This document shows positions 40,369-49,641 of a stretch of 64,000 bases of DNA, piece after piece. Both the position numbers and the translations under genes were made by a program. This stretch comes from Rhizobium sp. BK650 (GTDB lineage: Bacteria > Pseudomonadota > Alphaproteobacteria > Rhizobiales > Rhizobiaceae). The notes beneath the pieces were generated by a model. That model did not search any database. It had not been told where the DNA came from and was given only the letters and a program-made list of their open reading frames with translations. The stretch lies in the NCBI RefSeq assembly GCF_014195325.1, contig NZ_JACIBK010000003.1, forward strand, positions 558,001 to 622,000, read 5' to 3'. Positions within the stretch are counted from its first letter, which is position 1, and each line of letters opens with the position of its first letter.

Positions 40369-41202
40369 CTACCGCACGTTGGCTGAGACCCTGCCTGCCC
40401 CCTCGACGTCGACCGACCTTTGAACTCGCTGGTATCCGAGCTTCTCCGAAATCTCGTTGGCCGCACCAAGCAAGCTCTCCAGATACTTCGTCCTATTCCG
40501 TACGCCGTCCTCGCGTGGAGTTACGAGACACAGGGTGGCGATGCAGGCACCATCGGCCTGATGAACCGGTACGGCGAAACAATGCGTGAAATTCTCCACC
40601 TCGCTGTTGAAGGTGAAGAACCCATCGCGAGCCGCCTGACGCACCTGGACGATGAATTCGGCCGGATTCATTTGCCGGCCGTTCGGGAGAACGAAGTCCT
40701 CCGGCGGAATCAGATCGATAATCTCCTGATCGCTCAGATGCGAAACCAGCAAACGTCCGGACGCCGTCCAGGGAATGGAAACGAGCTCACCGACATTGGA
40801 GGAGATGCGGAACGGTCGGATCCCCTCGCGCATCATGGCGACGGTGTATTTGCGTCCCTCGAGCAGACACATCTGTGCCGTCTCGCGGGTTTCTTCGGCC
40901 AGCCGCACCAGCATGCGGTCGCATTCACGCATCAGGTCGAACTGTTCGGCGTAGGCCGTTCCAAGGAAGTACAAGCGGCGACCAAGATTAACGCGGCCGT
41001 CTCCTCCATGGTAGTCAAGCATGCCGTGGCTGAGCAGGAGATTGACCAACTCGTAGACCGAAGACCGAGGCGCGCCAATTTCGGCCGCAATCTCGTTCGG
41101 GCGCATCGGCTGTCGCTTCACCCGAAGGAATTCGAGGATCTCGAAGGCACGATCCAGTCCTCGGGTGCGCCGTGATACTGTGTCGATACCAGTCTCAGCC
41201 AT
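40369..41202 (-). CDS. IclR-family transcriptional regulator
   Basis: A 277-residue regulator. The N-terminal winged helix-turn-helix (about residues 12-70: RRTRGLDRAFEILEFLRVKRQPMRPNEIAAEIGAPRSSVYELVNLL) precedes the GAF-like IclR effector domain (about 85-270, with AVPVHQADGACIATLCLVTP). ATG 41202 has GGAGAA before it. Last gene of a tight six-gene unit with RidA and an ABC transporter, whose expression it most likely controls by binding the TGGACA-TG-TGTCCA palindrome at 44668. The inducer is unknown, perhaps the transported amino acid. Confidence 0.9.
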   Translation of the reverse strand: MAETGIDTVSRRTRGLDRAFEILEFLRVKRQPMRPNEIAAEIGAPRSSVYELVNLLLSHGMLDYHGGDGRVNLGRRLYFLGTAYAEQFDLMRECDRMLVRLAEETRETAQMCLLEGRKYTVAMMREGIRPFRISSNVGELVSIPWTASGRLLVSHLSDQEIIDLIPPEDFVLPNGRQMNPAEFIVQVRQAARDGFFTFNSEVENFTHCFAVPVHQADGACIATLCLVTPREDGVRNRTKYLESLLGAANEISEKLGYQRVQRSVDVEGAGRVSANVR

Positions 41203-41215
41203 GCTTTCTCCGATA

Positions 41216-41605
41216 TTAGGCGCGATCCGCGCGGTAGGCCACGCAATCAACTTCGACCTTGCAGTCGACCATCATGCTGGATTGGACACAAGCGCGGGCC
41301 GGAGGGTTCTCTCCGAAATATTCAGCGTACACGCCGTTAAAGCTCCAGAAATCACGCGGATCGTCAAGCCACACGCCCACACGCACGACGTTTTCGAGGC
41401 TGTAGCCCGCCTCATTGAGAATGGCAATCAGGTTTTCGATAGCTTTTCGGCTCTGGGCAACGATTCCACCAGGAACGATCTCGCCGTTCTCCATGGGCAC
41501 TTGGCCGGAAACATATAGCCAGCCGCCAGCTTCGGTGGCTCGGGCGAAGGGCAATGGTTGTCCGCCTGCGCCCGTCTCGCCAGCCCCATAACGCTTGATA
41601 GTCAT
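41216..41605 (-). CDS. RidA family protein (enamine/imine deaminase)
   Basis: A 129-residue YjgF/YER057c/UK114-type protein. RidA proteins trimerise and hydrolyse 2-aminoacrylate and other reactive enamines that PLP dehydratases release. The conserved arginine region (ARACVQSSMMVDCKVEVDCVA) and GWLYVSGQVPMENGEIV pattern are present. It lies 13 bp from the IclR gene and 16 bp from the ABC ATPase gene, so it belongs to the operon. Its presence next to a PLP enzyme of the D-serine/D-threonine type suggests it handles that enzyme's product or a related imine. Confidence 0.9.
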   Translation of the reverse strand: MTIKRYGAGETGAGGQPLPFARATEAGGWLYVSGQVPMENGEIVPGGIVAQSRKAIENLIAILNEAGYSLENVVRVGVWLDDPRDFWSFNGVYAEYFGENPPARACVQSSMMVDCKVEVDCVAYRADRA

Positions 41606-41621
41606 TCTTTCACTTTCCTTT

Positions 41622-42392
<771 letters not shown>

Positions 42393-42403
42393 CGATCGGC
42401 TCC

Positions 42404-43063
42404 TCAGGATGGAAGGGCAGTCTTGCGCTCGATAAATCTGCCGAAGCGCTCGATACCGAAGTTGACGACGAAATAGAGAGCCCCTGCAAGGAAATAGAAC
42501 TGCAGGCTCATGAAGTTGCGGGAGATGATCTCCTGCGTGCGCAGCAACAGTTCCGCTACACCGATCACCGACAGCAGCGTGGACGCTTTCACCATTTCCG
42601 CCGCCGTATTGACCCAGGCGGGCAGGCACTGGCGCAGCGCCTGAGGCCAAAGGACGGAGGTGAACGTCTGCGTAAACGTCAGACCGATCGCTTTTGCGGC
42701 TTCGGTTTGCCCCTTCGGGATGGCTTGAAGAGCACCGCGCACGATCTCACCGACGTGGGACGAACAGAATACCGCCAGCGCCAGAACACCCGCCGCGAAT
42801 GCCCCCAATTCCAGGCCCACGGCACTGGAGACGTAATAGCTCGCGAGGACGAGTACCAAAACGGGCGTGCCTCGGATCACATCCGTATAAGCCCGCACGA
42901 TCAAGCGCAGCACATTGTTTCCATAGACCAGCGCCAGACCTACGAAGAGGCCGAGCACGGAGCCTGCGAGAATGGCCAGAAGGGAGATCGAGACGGTCAT
43001 CGCCATGCCATTCAAGATGACATGACGGGCGATCCAAAGTTGATCGAGAAAAGTCTGAGACAT
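42404..43063 (-). CDS. Amino-acid ABC transporter, permease 2
   Basis: A 219-residue inner-membrane permease of the HisM/GlnP type with about five helices. The EAA loop ([33 protein letters not shown]) that docks on the ATPase is in the cytoplasmic loop near residue 135. ATG 43063 is four bases from the stop of the first permease. Two permeases plus one ATPase and one binding protein form a complete importer. Confidence 0.93.
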   Translation of the reverse strand: MSQTFLDQLWIARHVILNGMAMTVSISLLAILAGSVLGLFVGLALVYGNNVLRLIVRAYTDVIRGTPVLVLVLASYYVSSAVGLELGAFAAGVLALAVFCSSHVGEIVRGALQAIPKGQTEAAKAIGLTFTQTFTSVLWPQALRQCLPAWVNTAAEMVKASTLLSVIGVAELLLRTQEIISRNFMSLQFYFLAGALYFVVNFGIERFGRFIERKTALPS

Positions 43064-43067
43064 CGGT

Positions 43068-43730
43068 TTACCTCGGCAACGCCAAACGCCGTTCGACAAA
43101 ACGCATCAGAGCGGCAATGATGAAACAGGTGACGACATAGAGAGCCGATGTTACCACCCAGGTCTCGACGATACGGAAGCTCTCGACGTTGATCTTGCGG
43201 GCTGCAAACGTCAGCTCAGGCACGGCAATCGTTGCGGCAAGCGATGTGTCCTTGAAGAGAGAGATGATTGTCGAGGACAGCGAGGGCAGAACGTTGCGGA
43301 ACATCAGCGGCGCTATGATCGATGTGCGTATCTGCATCGACGTCAAGCCAATCGCCATTCCGGCCTCGGTCAATCCCTTCGGAATCGAGAGAAGTCCGGC
43401 GCGGAAAACTTCCGCCAGGTATGCTCCCGAATAGAGTGAGAGAACCAAAACGAAGCTTTTGATCTTGTCCAGCCGGAAGCCCATCTGAGGCAGCGCGAAG
43501 AACGCGAACAGGACGAGCACGAGAATAGGAAGATTTCGGATAACGGTAACGTAGATCCTGGCCGGCGCGACCGCGGCACGGCTCTTGGAGAGCAGCGCGA
43601 ATGCAACGAACAGACCGATGACAGCCCCGATCAAGATCGAAATGACCGCCAAACCGAGGCTCAACATCAAGCCGCTAAGAAGAAAATCGAAGTTGCGCCA
43701 GACAGCAGCAAAATTCAGCGTATAACCCAT
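43068..43730 (-). CDS. Amino-acid ABC transporter, permease 1
   Basis: A 220-residue permease similar in layout to its neighbour, with about five membrane helices and an EAA loop (LLSIPKGLTEAGMAIGLTSMQIRTSIIAPLMFR). MGYTLNFAAVWRNFDFLLSGL begins the HAAT permease domain, which supports ATG 43730 over the longer open frame. A perfect stem-loop lies between it and the upstream binding-protein gene (43751-43775), probably tuning the dosage of the membrane parts. Confidence 0.93.
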   Translation of the reverse strand: MGYTLNFAAVWRNFDFLLSGLMLSLGLAVISILIGAVIGLFVAFALLSKSRAAVAPARIYVTVIRNLPILVLVLFAFFALPQMGFRLDKIKSFVLVLSLYSGAYLAEVFRAGLLSIPKGLTEAGMAIGLTSMQIRTSIIAPLMFRNVLPSLSSTIISLFKDTSLAATIAVPELTFAARKINVESFRIVETWVVTSALYVVTCFIIAALMRFVERRLALPR

Positions 43731-43750
43731 GGCAGACCGCCCTTTCAGGG

Positions 43751-43775
43751 AGGGAGCGGGACGGACCCGCTCCCT
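43751..43775 (-). promoter_or_regulatory. Intra-operon stem-loop after the binding-protein gene
   Basis: AGGGAGCGGG and CCCGCTCCCT form a perfect 10-bp stem with a 5-base loop and no T-run. Such hairpins commonly stabilise the binding-protein mRNA and reduce expression of downstream permease genes; that role is inferred. Confidence 0.6.
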
Positions 43776-43783
43776 TGGGCCAG

Positions 43784-44623
43784 TTACTTGTATTCGACCG
43801 GGAAGCCGATTTGCGGAGGCGTCAGCTCCTTGCCGAACCACGTTTTGTACGACTTGGCATAAGCATCGAATTCAACGCCGGTCATGGCCTCATGGAGAGC
43901 GGTGTTGACGAAATTCAACCAATCCTGGTCGCCGCGCTTTACGCCGCAAGCGTAAGTCTGCGGGTTCCAGCCGTAGCCCGCGTCCCGATATTTCCCCGGG
44001 TTCTGCGCCATATACCAGGCGAGCGACGACTGGTCGGTTGCGACCGCGTCCGCGCGACCGGATTCCAGTGCCTGATAGATGAGATCGACGGAGTCGTACT
44101 GGTCGACGGTAGCTTCCGGGAGCGCGGCGTGAACCATCGACTCCGCGTAGACGTTCTGCAGGACTGAAATCGTCACCGATGAGCCGGCAGCTTTAAGCGC
44201 TGCGTAGTCTGCGTATTTGCCATCGGCCTTCAGCATAAGGCCGACGCCTTCCCGATAGTAGGGGATCGTGAAGGCGATCTGCTGGGCGCGCTCACCGGTG
44301 ACCGTCATGAACTGGCAGGTGATGTCGACCTTGTCGGTCGTGATGTTGGGAATACGAGCGTCGGACGACTGGTTGACGTATTCGATCTTGTCAGGATCGC
44401 CAAAGAGAGCCTTGGCGATGATGTGGCCCATATCCACATCGAAACCCTGAAGTTTGTCGTCGGCGCTCTTGAAGTGCCAAGGCGCATTGGTGCTGCCGGT
44501 GCCCATAACGAGATGACCGCGAGCAAGAACCTCATCGAGCTTACTTCCGGCGGCGAAGACCGGGCTTGAAAGAACTGCAGTTGCAGCCAGCGCAATCAGG
44601 CCGGCGCGGAAGGATATGGTCAT
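43784..44623 (-). CDS. Amino-acid ABC transporter, periplasmic binding protein
   Basis: A 279-residue SBP_bac_3 family protein with a Sec signal peptide (MTISFRAGLIALAATAVLSSPVFAAG, cleavage about residue 25). The ligand-binding lobes show FKSADDKLQGFDVDMGHIIAK, CQFMTVTGERAQQIAFTIPYY and ALESGRADAVATDQSS, typical of polar amino-acid receptors. First gene of the six-gene operon. The operator-like palindrome and a CTATAT -10 box (44662-44667, minus strand) lie just upstream. Ligand unknown; the divergent PLP enzyme suggests serine, threonine or another beta-hydroxy amino acid. Confidence 0.93.
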   Translation of the reverse strand: MTISFRAGLIALAATAVLSSPVFAAGSKLDEVLARGHLVMGTGSTNAPWHFKSADDKLQGFDVDMGHIIAKALFGDPDKIEYVNQSSDARIPNITTDKVDITCQFMTVTGERAQQIAFTIPYYREGVGLMLKADGKYADYAALKAAGSSVTISVLQNVYAESMVHAALPEATVDQYDSVDLIYQALESGRADAVATDQSSLAWYMAQNPGKYRDAGYGWNPQTYACGVKRGDQDWLNFVNTALHEAMTGVEFDAYAKSYKTWFGKELTPPQIGFPVEYK

Positions 44624-44661
44624 GATTGTTCCCCTAAGAACGAGTGTTTCTAGCTAATCCA

Positions 44662-44690
44662 ATATAGTGGACATGTGTCCATGTTATCGG
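44662..44690 (-). promoter_or_regulatory. Promoter and IclR-type operator of the ABC operon
   Basis: A CTATAT -10 box on the minus strand (44662-44667) abuts the palindrome TGGACA-TG-TGTCCA (44668-44681), which fills the 17-base spacer to a weak -35 at 44685-44690. The palindrome resembles the IclR consensus TGGAAAT-N-ATTTCCA. It is placed between two divergent units. Repressor or activator action is not decided by sequence. Confidence 0.6.
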
Positions 44691-44808
44691 ATTGACATAT
44701 CAAGTCCCCTGGTTGATGAATTGTCAATAGCGATGGTTGATATTTGATGCGGCGCGACAGAGCGGCACATTTGTCCGCACCGCAGGTTCGTTCCATACGA
44801 GGTTTGCC

Positions 44809-45888
44809 ATGACTTTTTCGCCTGCGGATATCGCAGCCATTCAAACTCCTGCCGTTCTGATCGATCTCGATATCGCCACCGCCAATATCGGCCGTTTTCA
44901 ACGTTACGCGGATGCTCACGGCTTGCGTGTTCGCCCGCACATCAAGACGCACAAGCTGCCGGCAATCGCCAACTTGCAGATTGCGGCCGGCGCGGTCGGT
45001 ATCACCTGTCAAAAGGTGTCGGAGGCCGAAGCGATGGTCGCCGCCAGCAGTGCAATCACCGATGTGCTGATTACCTACAACATCGTCGGCGTTGAGAAGC
45101 TTGAACGTCTGAAGGCGCTCGCAAAGAAGGTGAAATTGTCGGTCGTTGCCGATAGTGAGGCTGTCGTGAACGGTCTCTCGGAGGCCTTTCGAAACGAAGT
45201 TCAGCCGCTGACAGTCCTGGTGGAATGCGACACCGGCGCGAACCGCTGCGGCGTGCTCACTCCCGAAGCGGCAGAGGCTCTCTCGGCCCTTATCCACTCA
45301 ATGCCTGGTATCGTCTTCGGCGGCCTCATGACCTATCCTCCTGCGGGCGGGGAGGCTGCTGTCGAGACTTTCATGATGGCGGCCAAGGCTCGCATCGAAG
45401 CGCTCGGCATCACAGTGCCGGTCATCACGTCAGGCGGGACACCTTCGATGATGCACGCAGCAGGCGCACCGGTTACGACTGAATATCGCCCCGGAACCTA
45501 CGTCTACAACGACCGCTCTCTCGTATCGCGCGGCGCGTGCGGTTGGGCGGATTGCGCACTCGTCGTCTTAACAACTGTCGTCTCCGTACCTGCCGCGAAC
45601 CGAGCGATCGTTGATGCAGGTTCAAAAATCCTGACATCGGATCTCTTGGGACTCACAGGTTACGGTCATGTGCGGGGGCGCGACGATATTGTCGTGGACC
45701 AGCTATCCGAGGAACATGGCCGCCTGATCAGCAGCGGATCAATCGGACTGTCGGTGGGAGATAAACTGCAGATCGTGCCGAACCACGCGTGCGTCGTCAC
45801 CAACATGGTCGACTCGGTTTTCGTCACAGGAAACGGCTTGGCCTCAGTCGAGTCTTGGCCGGTCGTGGCGCGCGGAAAGATCATCTGA
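44809..45888 (+). CDS. D-threonine aldolase / D-serine dehydratase-like PLP enzyme
   Basis: A 359-residue fold-type III PLP enzyme with an alanine-racemase-like N-terminal barrel. The PLP lysine is in RPHIKTHK (Lys46). The C-terminal metal site PNHAC (His326, Cys328) is shared by D-threonine aldolases and DSD1-type D-serine dehydratases. It either splits D-threonine into glycine and acetaldehyde or deaminates D-serine or 3-hydroxyaspartate. Divergent from the ABC transporter operon, 185 bp apart, across the putative IclR operator. The RidA in that operon favours the dehydratase option, since RidA removes the enamine it releases. ATG 44809 is preferred over 44737. Confidence 0.85.
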   Translation: MTFSPADIAAIQTPAVLIDLDIATANIGRFQRYADAHGLRVRPHIKTHKLPAIANLQIAAGAVGITCQKVSEAEAMVAASSAITDVLITYNIVGVEKLERLKALAKKVKLSVVADSEAVVNGLSEAFRNEVQPLTVLVECDTGANRCGVLTPEAAEALSALIHSMPGIVFGGLMTYPPAGGEAAVETFMMAAKARIEALGITVPVITSGGTPSMMHAAGAPVTTEYRPGTYVYNDRSLVSRGACGWADCALVVLTTVVSVPAANRAIVDAGSKILTSDLLGLTGYGHVRGRDDIVVDQLSEEHGRLISSGSIGLSVGDKLQIVPNHACVVTNMVDSVFVTGNGLASVESWPVVARGKII

Positions 45889-46049
45889 CATGCCGGCTCC
45901 GTTTTCCATTGGCGAAGCCGATGAGCGAATTGGGTTGGACTGCACAGGTTCCGATGCGAAAACTCTTGGGAAGATGCGTTTAATGCCGCTTCTATGCTGT
46001 TTTGCAAAAACCGATCCCGTGACGTGAGGACCGGCTCGGCAAAATCCGA

Positions 46050-46631
46050 CTAGAATTTATAACCGACCATCAGTCCAGCGCGGGTCATGCCGTCGTTCGG
46101 ACCGTCGCAGAGGTTGGCGTTCGAAGAATGGGCGAGCTGCGCCATGACATTCCATTTGCTGTTGAAGCGGTAGCCGGCACCAAGATATTCGTGGAACAGC
46201 ACACGACAGCCGAGATCAGGCTCATCGTCATTACCATCGATATCACCCGTATGGATGACGCCGCCGAAACCGGCTTCCGCGAAAATCTTGTCGCTGAGGT
46301 CGACAGTCCAGGTGAAACCGGCGAAGAACTGCGTCGCTTCGCCAGCCGTCCCAATCGAGGTGCCCAAATGAACGCGCGGATGCAAGAGCTGCTGCTTCCA
46401 GCCGGTTGCCTGCTCAAAGCCAAAGGGGTCGAAAAGGACCGTTATTTCAGGGAAAACGCCGTCTTCATGCGAATGACCGCCCTGAATGGAAGCGGATGCG
46501 CCGAAGCGCAATTCGTCGAAAACCTTATCTCCGGCTTGCGCCGCTGACGACATTCCCAGGCTGCTTGCAATGACTGCGACCGACGCGATACCCGACAGGC
46601 GCAGCAGGAGTGAACGGAATTCGGATTTCAT
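46050..46631 (-). CDS. pagL: PagL-like lipid A 3-O-deacylase (acyloxyacyl hydrolase)
   Basis: A 193-residue outer-membrane beta-barrel with a signal peptide (cleavage about residue 33, AQA-GD). The pattern of alternating beta strands ends in the phenylalanine terminus (MVGYKF) required for outer-membrane insertion. HSSN near the C-terminus provides the catalytic His168 and Ser170. The acid residue of the PagL triad, usually Glu in PN(E)G, appears as Asp180 (PNDG). PagL removes the 3-O-linked primary acyl chain of lipid A; R. etli PagL is experimentally described. Its mRNA has a hairpin just before the ribosome site. Confidence 0.85.
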   Translation of the reverse strand: MKSEFRSLLLRLSGIASVAVIASSLGMSSAAQAGDKVFDELRFGASASIQGGHSHEDGVFPEITVLFDPFGFEQATGWKQQLLHPRVHLGTSIGTAGEATQFFAGFTWTVDLSDKIFAEAGFGGVIHTGDIDGNDDEPDLGCRVLFHEYLGAGYRFNSKWNVMAQLAHSSNANLCDGPNDGMTRAGLMVGYKF

Positions 46632-46646
46632 CTGCTGTCCTTTGAT

Positions 46647-46665
46647 TCCCGCTTAAACAGCGGGA
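46647..46665 (-). promoter_or_regulatory. Leader hairpin upstream of pagL
   Basis: TCCCGCT and AGCGGGA (46647-46653 and 46659-46665) form a 7-bp stem with a 5-base loop, 4-5 bases before the AAAGGA ribosome site of pagL on the minus strand. Confidence 0.45.
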
Positions 46666-46756
46666 TGGGACAGAGGTAACATGCGAACGTTCGCGGTAAA
46701 GCGCATGTGTTTCGATTATGGCCTTTTCCACAGTGCTGACACCAATCTGCAACAGT

Positions 46757-48175
46757 TCAGATCTCGCCGTCGTAAGCGGAGCCGCCGTTTTCCAATAGGC
46801 GTTTCAATACCATAAAGCCTGCGACGAGCTCCTTTCTATCCTTTGGCGAGGAGAAACCGATGCGCACGCGATGATAGACTTTCTCGCCACGCGCTGCCTT
46901 GAACTCATCCTCGTCGTCCACAAGCACACCATCTCGGAAGGCGGCATTCTTGAAGGTGCCTGATAACCAGGGTTCCGGCAGTTTCAGCCACAGAAAAGGT
47001 GCGTGCGGGTGAGATTCGAATTCAAAACCCCGTAGCTGCTCGCGGGCAAGGCCAGCGCGGGCAGACAGTTCCACGACACTTGCATTGCGAATCTCATGTG
47101 CCTTGCCGCTCAAGACGAGCCGTGCGCAGGTTTCAGCTAGGATGAAGGGCAGGCCGCCGGTCACCATTCTGTGGGTTACCTTGATGCGCTGGGCAAAGTG
47201 AGGCGGGCAGGCGACCCAGCCGCCGCGCACGCCGGCTGCAACCGATTTCGACAGGCCGTTGACGAGGAAGGTGCGGTCGGGCGCGATCGAGGCAAGCAGC
47301 GGCGTATCGTCATTGGCCATGCCGCCATAGAGATCATCCTCGATGATCCAGATACCATGCCGTCTGGCGATCTCGGCAATGGCGACGCGCCGCTGATAGG
47401 GGATGATGGCAAGTGTCGGATTGTGGACCGTCGGCATCGTAAAGATGAGCTTCGGATGCTGCTGCTGGCAGAGCCGCTCGAGATCCTCGGGGATGATGCC
47501 GTATTCATCAGATTCGACGATCAATGTGCGCCGGCCGAGCAGACGCACGCTGCGGCTCACCTGCGTATAGGTAAGATTTTCAAAGACGATCTTGTCACCA
47601 GGCGCCGACACAGCGGCGATGACAGCGATCGCCGCTGCATGCGCTCCGAGTGTCGGCACGACGTTTTCGACCTCCGGCGACCAACCATTGCGCGCGAGCC
47701 ACAGACGGCCGGCGTCGAACCAGTTAGGCGGAAAGCTGCGGGAATAGGAGGAGATCTCGGCCAGATGCTGCTCGCCGATTTCGGCCATGATGCCGGCGAT
47801 GACCTTGCCCTGGCCGAGGTCTGGGGCTGCCGTCGTATCGAAACGGAGCTTGTTTGCCGGGACCTCGGCAACACGCGTGCCGCTCAACGAAAGGGTAATG
47901 GGATCCGTCTGTTCGCCGGGCGGCGTATTGGCACGGTCGAGCACATAGGTGCCGCGGCCGACTTCGCCGGCGACAAGACCACGCTCATGCACAAGCGCAT
48001 AGGCGCGGCCGATTGTCCCGATTGTTACCCCGATATCATAGGCGAGATTTCGCTGCGGAGGCAGCTTGCTGCCCGCCGGCAAGGCGCCGGAAGCAATGGC
48101 GGATTCGATATTGTCCGCAAGCCGCATATAGACTGGGCCTGAGCCCTGCGAGAGATCGGGGAGCCAATTTGTCAT
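46757..48175 (-). CDS. MocR-type (GntR/aminotransferase) transcriptional regulator
   Basis: A 472-residue fusion of a GntR winged helix-turn-helix (residues about 15-80, with SGALPAGSKLPPQRNLAYDIGVTIGTIGRAYALVHERG) to a fold-type I aminotransferase domain (about 100-460). The PLP lysine lies in LVNGLSKSVAAGVRGGWV. Such MocR proteins use PLP as a sensor and usually regulate a neighbour. It is divergent from the DUF1127 gene, with a perfect palindrome at 48176-48199 between them. Its ATG directly abuts the palindrome, and the predicted transcript may be leaderless. Confidence 0.92.
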   Translation of the reverse strand: MTNWLPDLSQGSGPVYMRLADNIESAIASGALPAGSKLPPQRNLAYDIGVTIGTIGRAYALVHERGLVAGEVGRGTYVLDRANTPPGEQTDPITLSLSGTRVAEVPANKLRFDTTAAPDLGQGKVIAGIMAEIGEQHLAEISSYSRSFPPNWFDAGRLWLARNGWSPEVENVVPTLGAHAAAIAVIAAVSAPGDKIVFENLTYTQVSRSVRLLGRRTLIVESDEYGIIPEDLERLCQQQHPKLIFTMPTVHNPTLAIIPYQRRVAIAEIARRHGIWIIEDDLYGGMANDDTPLLASIAPDRTFLVNGLSKSVAAGVRGGWVACPPHFAQRIKVTHRMVTGGLPFILAETCARLVLSGKAHEIRNASVVELSARAGLAREQLRGFEFESHPHAPFLWLKLPEPWLSGTFKNAAFRDGVLVDDEDEFKAARGEKVYHRVRIGFSSPKDRKELVAGFMVLKRLLENGGSAYDGEI

Positions 48176-48226
48176 GGTGACAATGGTTAGATTGTCACCC
48201 TACATCTGTCAAGGCTATGAGACAAT
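48176..48226. promoter_or_regulatory. MocR operator palindrome and divergent promoters
   Basis: GGTGACAAT-N6-ATTGTCACC at 48176-48199 is a perfect palindrome, and a third GACAAT half-site lies at 48221-48226. On the plus strand TTGTCA (48192-48197) and CTATGA (48214-48219) could drive the DUF1127 gene. On the minus strand TTGACA (48207-48212) with a 17-base spacer and TAACCA (48184-48189) could drive mocR. The layout suits autoregulation by the MocR protein. Confidence 0.65.
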
Positions 48227-48255
48227 TCCGTTAGCGGAAACTACAGGAGTCAGGA

Positions 48256-48510
48256 ATGTCCGCTGTATCTCACAGCAACGGTCAGATTGTATCGATTGTC
48301 TCCATCGAAGGCCCGCATGAGATTATCATGCCCGGACAGGCGCCGGCCGCGACGTGGCTCGGGCGGTTGTGGGCAGCCATTCTTTTGTGGCAGCAGAAGC
48401 GGGAAGGCCGTCGGTCGCTGCGCGAACTGACGGCGGACCAGCTCAAGGATATCGGCCTGTCGCAATCCGATGCGGCACGTGAAGTCGGCAAGTCGTTCTT
48501 TTGGGATTGA
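48256..48510 (+). CDS. DUF1127 small protein
   Basis: An 84-residue protein whose C-terminal 45 residues (RRSLRELTADQLKDIGLSQSDAAREVGK) are the DUF1127 arginine-rich helix-turn-helix-like motif, with an extra N-terminal stretch. DUF1127 proteins in alphaproteobacteria include small RNA-interacting proteins affecting nitrogen, phosphate or stress physiology. ACAGGAG precedes the ATG. Divergent from the MocR regulator, which probably controls it through the palindrome in the shared promoter region. Confidence 0.9.
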   Translation: MSAVSHSNGQIVSIVSIEGPHEIIMPGQAPAATWLGRLWAAILLWQQKREGRRSLRELTADQLKDIGLSQSDAAREVGKSFFWD

Positions 48511-48519
48511 AGCTGAAGC

Positions 48520-48924
48520 TTAGCTGCAGGACTTGCTGCCGCCCGACCAGCGGGTGACGTCCGCAGCGATGCGGCCCGAAACCGGCTCGGACATCATCGG
48601 ACCGAAAGCCTGCATCTTGGCAGGATTGCCTTCGGCCTGCACGACGAGCAGCGGCCGGCTTTCCGGGCTTCCCTTGTGCACGACGAGGATACGCGGACGG
48701 CCGGAGAACGAGTTGAGTTCGGGCGCGAGCCTGTAGGCGGCGAATGACGGATCGCCGGACTTGAACCAGCAGCTGTTGGCGCCAAGCGCCACGCGTTCCA
48801 TCGTCGACAGCGCGCTGCGATCCGGCCCCCTCGCAGGTGTCGGGGACTGGCAGGCGGCAACCATTGCGGCAAGTCCTGCAAATGCAGCGGCATTCGCAAT
48901 GGCGGCGAAAAGGTGAGGGCGCAT
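48520..48924 (-). CDS. Predicted lipoprotein, unknown function
   Basis: A 134-residue protein with a lipoprotein signal: hydrophobic N-terminus, lipobox VAAC with the acylated Cys25. The mature part starts with a Ser/Pro/Arg-rich linker and ends in a small domain with two further cysteines. I do not recognise the family. It is convergent with the DUF1127 gene, ending only 9 bp from it, and lies 45 bp downstream of purQ on the same strand. Confidence 0.75.
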   Translation of the reverse strand: MRPHLFAAIANAAAFAGLAAMVAACQSPTPARGPDRSALSTMERVALGANSCWFKSGDPSFAAYRLAPELNSFSGRPRILVVHKGSPESRPLLVVQAEGNPAKMQAFGPMMSEPVSGRIAADVTRWSGGSKSCS

Positions 48925-48969
48925 CTATATTGCTCCAGTGGTCCGGCGAACGAGCGGCCTGATGGTTAA

Positions 48970-49641
48970 TCAGGCAGCGACGACGTCGAGCGCCGAAGCA
49001 AAGAGGCCACGGCCGTCCGAACCGCCGTGAGCAGCTTCGATCAAGTTTTCCGGATGAGGCATCATACCGAGAACATTGCCCGCGGCGTTCATGACGCCGG
49101 CAATGTCGTTGACCGAGCCGTTCGGGTTGGTCCCTTCGGCATAGCGGAAGACGACCTGCCCGTTACCTTCGATCGCAGCCAGCGTCTCGGCATCGGCAAA
49201 ATAGTTGCCGTCGTGATGGGCGACCGGGCAGCGGATGATCTGGCCCTTTTCATAGGCGCGGGAGAAATCCGTCTCGGCATTGACGACTTCAAGCTTGATC
49301 TCGCGGCAGACGAATTTCAGCGAAGCGTTGCGCATCAATGCGCCCGGCAGCAGGCCAGCCTCGACGAGGATCTGGAAGCCGTTGCAGACACCCAGAACCT
49401 TCACGCCCTTGTTCGCCTTTTCGATGATCGCCTGCATGACCGGCATGCGGGCGGCAATCGCGCCGCAACGCAGATAGTCGCCGTAGGAGAAGCCGCCGGG
49501 GATGACGATCAGGTCGACGTCAGGGATTTCCGTCTCCGTCTGCCAGATCGTCACTGGCCGGTGACCGGAAATCTTGGTGAGAGCGGCGATCATGTCGCGA
49601 TCGCGGTTGAGGCCCGGAAGTTGAACGACGGCTGATTTCAT
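48970..49641 (-). CDS. purQ: Phosphoribosylformylglycinamidine synthase subunit I (glutaminase)
   Basis: A 223-residue class I glutamine amidotransferase that supplies ammonia to PurL. The catalytic Cys is in [11 protein letters not shown] (near residue 86), and the His-Glu pair is near the C-terminus (MMPHPENL). [17 protein letters not shown] opens the conserved domain, so ATG 49641 is chosen over 49695. Its start overlaps the kptA stop by four bases (ATGA), coupling it to that unexpected neighbour. Confidence 0.96.
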   Translation of the reverse strand: MKSAVVQLPGLNRDRDMIAALTKISGHRPVTIWQTETEIPDVDLIVIPGGFSYGDYLRCGAIAARMPVMQAIIEKANKGVKVLGVCNGFQILVEAGLLPGALMRNASLKFVCREIKLEVVNAETDFSRAYEKGQIIRCPVAHHDGNYFADAETLAAIEGNGQVVFRYAEGTNPNGSVNDIAGVMNAAGNVLGMMPHPENLIEAAHGGSDGRGLFASALDVVAA

